Below the pieces are notes generated by a model. That model was not told the DNA's origin and ran no database searches. It saw only the letters and a list, made by a program, of their open reading frames with translations. Source: CAYXPG01 sp964564845 (lineage in GTDB: Bacteria > Planctomycetota > Phycisphaerae > Sedimentisphaerales > Anaerobacaceae). From it: DNA of 26,796 bases. Each line of letters opens with the position of its first letter. Position 1 is the stretch's first letter. The stretch spans positions 1 through 26,796 of the forward strand of contig CAZMCN010000012.1 of assembly GCA_964564845.1 (NCBI GenBank), in the 5' to 3' direction. A program made the translations under genes and the position numbers. This document shows, one piece after another, positions 15,986 through 22,524 of the stretch.

Positions 15986-16296
15986 CTATAGATGACTGAT
16001 ATATCTTCAAGACCTCAAGCAAAAAAAACAAACTAAAAAAAATGAGCAGCGTAGGGTAAGCATGTCTGTTCCTGCGCTGCTCATTTTCATATCCAAAAAT
16101 TTGTGACCACAAAGCACAAACACTGTAACCATCAAATGCAACGGACAACAGCTTTGCCATCACTTCGAAACACCAGGTTTTTCGAATTTCAAAACCAGGA
16201 TAACCTTGGTTGCCTGTGTAACACAAAATGCCGAGAAAAGGGTTCAGAACGAAAATTCAGACTGTAATGACTGAAAGGATTATCAGGAGTCAATTA
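15986..16296. other. Intergenic region before the Wza-like gene
   Basis: This region contains the strong hairpin at 16039-16087 and an inverted repeat, GGTTTT-N9-AAAACC, at 16176-16196. A short open stretch from 16228 runs into the Wza-like gene in frame but has no ribosome binding site and is not treated as coding. No clear promoter is seen. Confidence 0.5.
16039..16087. terminator. Long-stem hairpin terminator, probably bidirectional
   Basis: AAAATGAGCAGCG (16039-16051) pairs perfectly with CGCTGCTCATTTT (16075-16087), and the stem extends inward with wobble pairs to a loop of about 12 bases. On the plus strand it lies 54 bases after the exported protein's stop and ends in TTTT. On the minus strand it is followed by long T-runs. 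It probably separates the exported-protein transcript from the Wza-like gene. Confidence 0.75.
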
Positions 16297-17505
16297 ATGA
16301 AAAGATTATTCAAAAGTAGAGAAAGGCAGCGGATTGTTTTTGCAAATACATACGTCATTTTTGTTATCAGCCAGCTATTTTTGTCGGGATGCAACGGGCC
16401 GGTTATATCATCAGCTCAGCAAAAAAGAGCATTCGAGCTGGCCGGTCCAATCAGACCACAGGTGGATATTGATAGCTTGATAAAGGCTAAAACTTACACC
16501 GGCACATATCGTGTAGTCACCGGAGACATACTCGAATTACAGATGCCGGCTATCGTACGCGCAGCTTCCACTAATTTATCAGACCTGTTTCAGGAAGTTA
16601 AACCATACTTTTGTCGAGTAAGTGACAAAGGAACCATCGCTCTGCCTATAGTAGGTGAAATAGAAGTCGCCAACAAAAAACTTTCTGAGATAGAGACTTT
16701 GATTAGCGAGACATATTTCCCCAAGTACGTTATTTCCCCTCCTGCGGCGGTCTGTAAAGTAAGTGAGTACCAAACCCAGAAAGTATCAATTATCGGGGCT
16801 GTCGAAAAACCGGGCATATATCCACTCCGCCATGATGAAATGTCATTGGTTTCCCTCCTGATGAAGGCGGACGGGATTATAAAAGAAGGAGCAGGTTCAA
16901 TCACTATTCGGCATCGCCGAAGCCCTGCTGAAGATAAAACATCCGAGACTGACCGCAAAACTAAAAATCTAATCAATGCTGTCGAACCCGAAGTAAATAC
17001 CGGTGATATTGGTGAAGATGAAAAAGCCGCCCTGAAAGCTGCTGAAGACCGTACCAGCCCCAAACCGATAGTTCTGCCTGTCAAAGGATTAAATATTCCT
17101 TTTGCCGATGTAGCTCTGCTGAACGGCGATATTGTCGAAGTTGAACAATTCAATCCGCAGGTTTTCACCGTCATCGGACTTGTTAAACGTCCGGATGCCT
17201 TTCCCTATCCGCAAAACGTTCAATACAATCTGATGGAGGCTCTGGCCTTTGCAGGCAGGCCAGACCTGCTCACGGACCCGCATTATGTAACAATCTACCG
17301 GCAGGATGCCGGCGGAAAAATTGTTTCCGCCACTTTCGGAATCGATAACAAATCCTTCGCCAAGGCGTCGAACGTCCTGATTAAACAGGGTGCCGTTATT
17401 TCCGTCAATGTAACAGCACGTACCCGTATCATCAAGATGTTTGCTGAAATGTTTTATGTCCACGTCGGCGTTGACCCTGTCGACCTCATTCGTGAGTCAA
17501 GGTGA
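16297..17505 (+). CDS. Wza-like polysaccharide export lipoprotein
   Basis: This outer-membrane polysaccharide export protein of 402 residues has a signal peptide with lipobox LSGC (C32). A Poly_export domain follows (TYRVVTGDILELQMP, near 72-175, with DKGTIALPIVGEIEVANKKL). SLBB-type beta-grasp repeats come next (VSIIGAVEKPGIYPL, near 165; VFTVIGLVKRPDAFPYP, near 289). An acidic/basic low-complexity insertion lies at about 210-255. Family members form the outer-membrane channel for capsule or exopolysaccharide and dock on the Wzc copolymerase, encoded next. The ATG at 16297 has CAGGAG 8 bases upstream. An in-frame ATG at 16228 lacks a ribosome binding site and would put 23 residues before the signal peptide, so it is rejected. 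Confidence 0.88.
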   Translation: MKRLFKSRERQRIVFANTYVIFVISQLFLSGCNGPVISSAQQKRAFELAGPIRPQVDIDSLIKAKTYTGTYRVVTGDILELQMPAIVRAASTNLSDLFQEVKPYFCRVSDKGTIALPIVGEIEVANKKLSEIETLISETYFPKYVISPPAAVCKVSEYQTQKVSIIGAVEKPGIYPLRHDEMSLVSLLMKADGIIKEGAGSITIRHRRSPAEDKTSETDRKTKNLINAVEPEVNTGDIGEDEKAALKAAEDRTSPKPIVLPVKGLNIPFADVALLNGDIVEVEQFNPQVFTVIGLVKRPDAFPYPQNVQYNLMEALAFAGRPDLLTDPHYVTIYRQDAGGKIVSATFGIDNKSFAKASNVLIKQGAVISVNVTARTRIIKMFAEMFYVHVGVDPVDLIRESR

Positions 17506-17624
17506 TAAGTTTCTGTGTGAGAGAGCAGATATGGAAAAATATGACAATAACCAGCTAACCAAAAACGTAAACCCGAACTTGACTCCCCCACCGGGCAAGG
17601 AGCTGTCACAAGAAAGGATTCTTG

Positions 17625-18953
17625 ATGATAGCTCTACGCCGCCGGTGGGTCATTCTACTCAGCACCCTGCTGTTTTTGATTGCTGGTTTTCTTTACCTTT
17701 CGACAACCACACCAATCTTTACAAGCTCTGCGAGACTTTATGTCGAACAAAGCGGACCAAAAATAATTTCCGAATATAAAGGAGTTATGACCGCATCCAA
17801 GAACTATCTTTTTACCCAAAGCGAGTTGATAAAATCCACCCCTATCGTTGCCGGTGTGGTAGAGGATACCCCAGCAAAACGTTTCAAAACGTTTGCCAAA
17901 ATGGACAACTTAGTCGCCTATCTCAAGAAAGCCTTAAACGTTTCCGTCGGCAGAAAAGATGACATCATTACAATATCGTTCGATTCACCCTACCCCGAAG
18001 AAACCGCTCAAATCGTCAACGCCGTAGTCGATTCCTATGTCAAATATCACTCCACACGAAAACGCAGCACGCTTTCAGAAGTGCTGAGAATCCTGCAAAA
18101 AGAAAAGGTTAAGCGCGAGAAGGAACTGTCGGACAAATTTGAAAAAATGCTGGAATTTACACGGACAAACAGCATTGTTACATTTGACAATAAAAGCGGA
18201 CATGTTGTTCTTCAAAGGTTGGCTAAACTGTCAGAGGCGTTAACTGATGCACAACTGGCAACTATCAATGCAAAAACCGATTTCGAAGCCATCAGGAATA
18301 TGGTCAGGGAACCGGAAAAAATCAAGCAATTTGCAGAGGCTTCGCCGGCTCCGGGGGTACGAGTATTTGTCAATGACGACCAAAGCCGGCTGCGGATGGA
18401 ACCGAAGAGCCTTGAAGTCGAATTGGAAAATGCAAAACGTCATTGCACTGAAAACCATCCTACAATTCAGGCGCTCCGAGCCAAAATCGAACATACAAAA
18501 CAGCAACTTGATGAACAGGAAAAAATATTCGCTGATGCCTACCTCGAGGTGATGCGACAAAGATGGGCCACTGCAAAGCAAAGAGAAGATGAATTAACCG
18601 CATCTTTTATTGCCCAGCAAAAAGCGGCTCAGCAGGTAAGTGTCAAGCCCACCGAGTATTCAGTGCTTCAGGCAAAACTGAAACGTACCGAAAGACTTTG
18701 TGAGATTCTCGACGACCGAATTAAAAAACTCAATGTTACAGAAGATACCGGGGCACTCAATATCAGCATATTGGAAGTAGCCCGACCGTCGATTAAAGCG
18801 TCAAAGCCGCAAAAAACAGGGTTATGGCAATGGCAATGGCGATGGGCCTTATGGTCGGATGCGCTCTCGCACTGCTTCGTGACTGGCTGGACTATCGGCT
18901 GCGGTCGGCTGACGAAATATCGACCGTTCTTGGCGTTGCAGTTCTTGGTGTGA
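17625..18953 (+). CDS. wzc: Wzz/Wzc chain-length domain, 5' part of a frameshifted wzc gene
   Basis: This is the periplasmic copolymerase part of a Wzz-BY-kinase. TM1 lies right at the start (WVILLSTLLFLIAGFLYL). The Wzz domain follows (ARLYVEQSGPKIISEY; DIITISFDSPYPEETAQIVN), then long coiled coils. The family-typical approach to TM2 (SILEVARPSIKASKPQK) ends at about 18810. There the frame is lost at an A6 run (18811-18816), and the remaining residues to 18953 are out of frame, while TM2 continues in the frame of the next entry. At the N-terminus, a frame from ATG 17531 ending in LSQERIL would join in-frame to MIALRRRW if G17624 were removed, suggesting a second indel. As annotated, ATG 17625 has AAAGGA about 7 bases upstream. 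It follows the Wza-like gene. Confidence 0.75.
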   Translation: MIALRRRWVILLSTLLFLIAGFLYLSTTTPIFTSSARLYVEQSGPKIISEYKGVMTASKNYLFTQSELIKSTPIVAGVVEDTPAKRFKTFAKMDNLVAYLKKALNVSVGRKDDIITISFDSPYPEETAQIVNAVVDSYVKYHSTRKRSTLSEVLRILQKEKVKREKELSDKFEKMLEFTRTNSIVTFDNKSGHVVLQRLAKLSEALTDAQLATINAKTDFEAIRNMVREPEKIKQFAEASPAPGVRVFVNDDQSRLRMEPKSLEVELENAKRHCTENHPTIQALRAKIEHTKQQLDEQEKIFADAYLEVMRQRWATAKQREDELTASFIAQQKAAQQVSVKPTEYSVLQAKLKRTERLCEILDDRIKKLNVTEDTGALNISILEVARPSIKASKPQKTGLWQWQWRWALWSDALSHCFVTGWTIGCGRLTKYRPFLALQFLV

Positions 18954-20092
18954 TACCTACAATGTCGGAAAATCAGACCGTTGGTGCCCACAGTCAAAAA
19001 TTATGGAGAGCCTTAAAATCTATCATAATTGAATTTCGCCAGATGATTTGTGCCGTTATATTTTCGAGTATATCCAGGACCAAAACATCCAGTACCGTTG
19101 CCGGCTCATCTACACCGAGTAATAACATTATCCAAACAAAAAAACAGGACATTGCCGCCCACGGTAAAAAATTATGGCTCGAGTTCAAATCTATCATAAC
19201 TGAAATTTCTCAAAACATACGCATCGCTGTCTTTTCCAGTACAGCTCTGGACAAGGCAAATACTGCTATTGTCACTTCGTCCGTCTCAGATGACGCCAAA
19301 ATAACCCAAAAAAATCAGGCGATTGTCGAGCGAGGCCAGAAGGTGCATCTCAAACCCAAGTCCATCGCAGCCGAAGCTTATAGAACGGTAAGAACAGCCA
19401 TATTTTTCGGCGTGCCAAAGGGCAAGGCAAAAACAATTCTTGTTACTTCGCCTGCCCCAGGTAACGGCAAGAGCACCCTTGCCAGCAACCTGGCCATTAC
19501 AATGGCAAAGGCCGGACAAAAAACACTTATAATTGACGCTGATTTCCGCAAGCCTATGCAGCATAGTATCTTTGAAATTGACCGTGAAAAGGGCCTCTCC
19601 AGCGTGCTTACCGGTGCACTGACTCTGAATGAAGCTATCGAGGCCAGCCACATCGATGGACTTGACATCCTGGCCCGCGGGCAGGAAGTGCCAAACCCCT
19701 CCGAAATGCTCAACAGCAACGCATTTATGGAGATATTGAATGACCTTCTCTTACGGTATGACCGCCTTATCATTGACTCACCGCCAGTCACGGCAGTTGC
19801 CGACAGACAGATACTTGCCGCCATCTCCGACATAACCCTGCTGGTTCTAAGGGCAGAACACTCCACAAGAAAACTTAGTCAACAGACTATGGACAACCTC
19901 TTGAGCGTCGGGGGTTACGTACTCGGCGCAATAGTAAATGATGTTTCAAGAAAACAAGGCCACTATGGCTACTACTCTGGTTACGGCCGATACGGTCGTT
20001 ATGGCGGCTATGGACACTACGGCCATTACGGGTACTACGGAGAAAAATCAGAGGAAAAGCAAAAGGACTATAAGAAAAAAGTTTATACCTGA
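18824..20092 (+). CDS. wzc: BY-kinase (tyrosine autokinase) domain, 3' part of a frameshifted wzc gene
   Basis: These 422 residues continue the previous entry. TM2 comes first (GLMVGCALALLRDWLDYRLR), then LRSADEISTVLGVAVLGVIP. A 57-residue segment is repeated three times without gaps. The bacterial tyrosine kinase core follows: Walker A SPAPGNGKSTLASNLA (K216), Walker A' LIIDADFRKP and Walker B LIIDSPPV. The C-terminal tail has 11 Tyr in about 28 residues (GHYGYYSGYGRYGRYGGYGH and on), the autophosphorylation cluster. Wzc kinases control polymerisation and export of polysaccharide together with Wza. ATG 18824 lies inside what should be TM2 and has only a poorly spaced AGGG before it, so independent translation is doubtful. 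One added base in the A6 run at 18811-18816 would fuse both parts. Confidence 0.85.
   Translation: MAMAMAMGLMVGCALALLRDWLDYRLRSADEISTVLGVAVLGVIPTMSENQTVGAHSQKLWRALKSIIIEFRQMICAVIFSSISRTKTSSTVAGSSTPSNNIIQTKKQDIAAHGKKLWLEFKSIITEISQNIRIAVFSSTALDKANTAIVTSSVSDDAKITQKNQAIVERGQKVHLKPKSIAAEAYRTVRTAIFFGVPKGKAKTILVTSPAPGNGKSTLASNLAITMAKAGQKTLIIDADFRKPMQHSIFEIDREKGLSSVLTGALTLNEAIEASHIDGLDILARGQEVPNPSEMLNSNAFMEILNDLLLRYDRLIIDSPPVTAVADRQILAAISDITLLVLRAEHSTRKLSQQTMDNLLSVGGYVLGAIVNDVSRKQGHYGYYSGYGRYGRYGGYGHYGHYGYYGEKSEEKQKDYKKKVYT
18971..19483 (+). repeat. Three tandem copies of a 171-bp (57-residue) segment inside the BY-kinase
   Basis: Copies start at 18971, 19142 and 19313 with an exact 171-base period. 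They are diverged at DNA level but align without gaps as protein: NQTVGAHSQKLWRALKSIII, KQDIAAHGKKLWLEFKSIIT and NQAIVERGQKVHLKPKSIAA. Only the third copy leads into a working Walker A (GNGKST); the corresponding position in copy 2 reads DDAKIT. Confidence 0.85.
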
Positions 20093-20275
20093 ATCGATTA
20101 TAGCAACTTTTGTTTTCAATAAGATTTTCTGTAAATAAGTAAGATTATGAAACGAAGTATTAATGACAATCTGAATGAGACTGGAACAGGTCTCGAAAGA
20201 CTTGATTGTGACTATTTTGTTGATATACACTGACATTGTCTTGCCGCAAAGCCTTAAAAGAAAGTTAAATGAGAC

Positions 20276-21406
20276 TTAGACTTTTGTTGGGACGGGTTTT
20301 GAGCTTGTGGGTGCTGCCTTTGGGGAAGCCTTTTTTGGCGGTTTGTGGATGGCTTCCATAGCAGCCTTTAGCCTCTCTCTTGCAGCCTGGGTCTTTCTGC
20401 GAAGCTTGTCGGCGTCAGTAGAGCCAATCGAACGCAGTTTCCTGTACCTGTTCTCAAGTAAATTGTCAAGCTTTGTTCGCTTGAGGTCGCGAAGGGTCTT
20501 TACTATGTATTTTTCTACATTGTAAATGGTATCGCGAACGTTGCTGTGCGCACCGCCAAGCGGCTCTGGAATAATGGCGTCAATCAGGCCAAGCTTGAGC
20601 AGGTCTTTGCTGGTAAGTTTAAGTGCTTCTGCAGCATCGGGAGCCCGTGAGCCGTCACGCCATAAAATTGCAGCGCATCCCTCCGGTGATATTACCGAAT
20701 AATATGCAAATTCGAGCATCGCCAGCCGGTCGCCAACACTTATGCCCAGTGCGCCGCCGGAACCACCTTCGCCGATACAAATGCAAATTACCGGTACGGC
20801 CAAACGCGACATCTCAAGCAGATTAACGGCGATTGCCTGTGCCTGCCCTCGCTCTTCGGCGCCGATACCGGGATAGGCGCCTGGCGTGTCAATAAAGGTA
20901 ACGATCGGAATGCCGTATTTGGCGGCGAACTTCATTTTGGTCAGGGCTTTGCGATAGCCCTCAGGATTTGGACAGCCGAAATTGCAGGCGATTTTTTCGT
21001 CATGGTCTCTGCCCTTGTTCTGGCCGACAATCAATACCTTGTCTCTCCCAATCTCGCCAAGTCCTGTTATTATAGCGGTGTCATCCCCGAAACATCTGTC
21101 GCCATGCAATTGGCGAAAGTCCTTTACCATAAGGTCAAGGTAATCTGAAAAAAGCGGCCTTCTGGGATGGCGAGCGACCTGAACCGTCTGCCAGGCGCTA
21201 AGATTCGAATAGATTCGTTTGAGTTCGGCAATTCTATCCCGCTGTAAGGTGCGAATCTCGGCGGAATAGTCGATGCCTTCTACGGAACTGAGTTTGCGCA
21301 GCTCCTCTCTCTGGCGGTCGAGGGCGGCCACTTTTGATTCAAACCCGAGGTAATCACAATTGGCTGTTTGCTTATCTTCGTTATCCGGCATTTCTATTAT
21401 TACCAC
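20276..21406 (-). CDS. accA: Acetyl-CoA carboxylase carboxyltransferase subunit alpha
   Basis: AccA transfers the carboxyl group from carboxybiotin to acetyl-CoA, with AccD, in the first step of fatty acid synthesis. The N-terminal helices (LGFESKVAALDRQREEL), ARHPRRP, DFRQLHGDRCFGDD, NFGCPNPEGYRKA, FIDTPGAYPGIGAEERGQA and the GEGGSGGALGI oxyanion region are all present. At 376 residues it is longer than the usual 320 or so because of a Lys/Pro/Ala-rich C-terminal tail. The start shown is GTG at 21404-21406, which has AGGA just upstream. An ATG at 21389-21391 is a plausible alternative but lacks a ribosome binding site. It is convergent with the wzc gene and divergent from tyrA; accD is not in the window. 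Confidence 0.96.
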   Translation of the reverse strand: MVIIEMPDNEDKQTANCDYLGFESKVAALDRQREELRKLSSVEGIDYSAEIRTLQRDRIAELKRIYSNLSAWQTVQVARHPRRPLFSDYLDLMVKDFRQLHGDRCFGDDTAIITGLGEIGRDKVLIVGQNKGRDHDEKIACNFGCPNPEGYRKALTKMKFAAKYGIPIVTFIDTPGAYPGIGAEERGQAQAIAVNLLEMSRLAVPVICICIGEGGSGGALGISVGDRLAMLEFAYYSVISPEGCAAILWRDGSRAPDAAEALKLTSKDLLKLGLIDAIIPEPLGGAHSNVRDTIYNVEKYIVKTLRDLKRTKLDNLLENRYRKLRSIGSTDADKLRRKTQAARERLKAAMEAIHKPPKKASPKAAPTSSKPVPTKV

Positions 21407-21576
21407 AAAGTCCTGCCGTTGAGGAAAACGACATCACATAAAGGCGACAAAAACGCACAAAAAAAAACCTGCCTCAAAATATCGGCCGGGACATCATTTG
21501 GTTTCGCCATATTCCCTGGCTTTTTCTGTCAAAACAAGAATAATAACATTTTAGTTGTATAAATCAAAGAAAAAAA

Positions 21577-21605
21577 TTGACATTGGAAAAATGTTACTAT
21601 ATTTT
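21577..21605 (+). promoter_or_regulatory. Sigma70-type promoter for tyrA-purL-purQ
   Basis: TTGACA (21577-21582) and TATTTT (21600-21605) are separated by 17 bases; TATATT two bases earlier is an alternative -10. The start of transcription near 21612 gives a short leader before the tyrA start at 21649 and excludes earlier start codons. Confidence 0.6.
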
Positions 21606-21648
21606 TTATGTGTGGTTTCTTGAGGCGTATCTTCATAAGGTTTTGGAA

Positions 21649-22524
21649 TTGAAAGACTTAAAGCAAATAACTGTTATCGGAACGGGTTTGCTGGGTGGCT
21701 CGATAAGCTTAACTGCTTTACGCACTTTTCCGGATGTAAAAGTAGTTGCTTACGCACATCGTTCCGCTACGCGTCAAAAAGCAAAGGTTCTGGCGGTCGC
21801 CAGTGAAATTGTCGGCGACATAAAACTAAGTGTATCCAACGCAGACCTTGTTACTTTAGCGACGCCTATACATACTTTTGAGAAAATCTTTGGCACAATT
21901 GCTGAAGCGCTGCCGAAAGGATGTATCGTTACAGATGTCGGCTCGACAAAAGTATTGCCTCACCGGTGGGCAGCAAAAAAGCTGCCTTCAACTGTTCACT
22001 ATGTTGGCTCACATCCGATTGCTGGCTCGGAAAAAAGAGGCATTGAATTCGCAAGAGATGATATGTTCGAAAATGCAATATGCATTCTGACAACGACAAA
22101 AGGCCATAACACCTCCGCAGTGAGAATGCTCAAGAAATTCTGGTCGGCGCTTGGCTGCTCGGTTTATTTGATGAAGCCGGCCAGGCATGATAAAATTTTT
22201 GCGAACATTAGTCATCTGCCGCATATAGCGGCGGCGGCTCTGGTCAATTCCAGCAACACCGAAGAGCTTAAGCTGGCAGGAAAGGGATTTATAGATACAT
22301 CAAGAATTGCATCCGGGCCGGCAAATATCTGGGCCGATGTGCTGTTTACAAACGTGAAAAACACCGCCAAAGGAATCGATAAAATTATTGCTGAACTGTT
22401 GAAAATTAAAAAAGCAATTGAAAGCGGTGATAAAAAAGAGATTGGAAAGCTCCTTAAAAAAGCACGGGACAAACGTGCTGCGATGATAAAATATAAATTG
22501 AAAAAGAACGAACTTATACCGTGA
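21649..22524 (+). CDS. tyrA: Prephenate dehydrogenase (TyrA family)
   Basis: This NAD(P)-dependent dehydrogenase of tyrosine biosynthesis has 291 residues. The Rossmann start is ITVIGTGLLGGSISL (7-21). The family motif HYVGSHPIAGSEKRGIEFA follows, then the helical dimerisation part containing ISHLPHIAAAALVN. I chose TTG at 21649, 8 bases after AAGG. Earlier in-frame starts lie at or before the predicted transcription start, and the TTG at 21577 is part of the -35 box. Its stop overlaps the purL GTG start (GTGA), so the two are translationally coupled. Arogenate preference cannot be excluded from sequence reading. Confidence 0.9.
   Translation: MKDLKQITVIGTGLLGGSISLTALRTFPDVKVVAYAHRSATRQKAKVLAVASEIVGDIKLSVSNADLVTLATPIHTFEKIFGTIAEALPKGCIVTDVGSTKVLPHRWAAKKLPSTVHYVGSHPIAGSEKRGIEFARDDMFENAICILTTTKGHNTSAVRMLKKFWSALGCSVYLMKPARHDKIFANISHLPHIAAAALVNSSNTEELKLAGKGFIDTSRIASGPANIWADVLFTNVKNTAKGIDKIIAELLKIKKAIESGDKKEIGKLLKKARDKRAAMIKYKLKKNELIP

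Noticed and set aside
17441..17779. Separate small gene between the Wza-like gene and wzc
   Set aside because: Its first third overlaps the end of the Wza-like gene in another frame. Its end overlaps TM1 of wzc and reads as nonsense. Only the middle (from 17531) looks like a Wzz N-terminus, treated as a frameshift.
21577..21648. In-frame 5' extension of tyrA from TTG 21577
   Set aside because: That TTG is the first part of the predicted -35 box, and the extra residues precede the Rossmann motif without family similarity.
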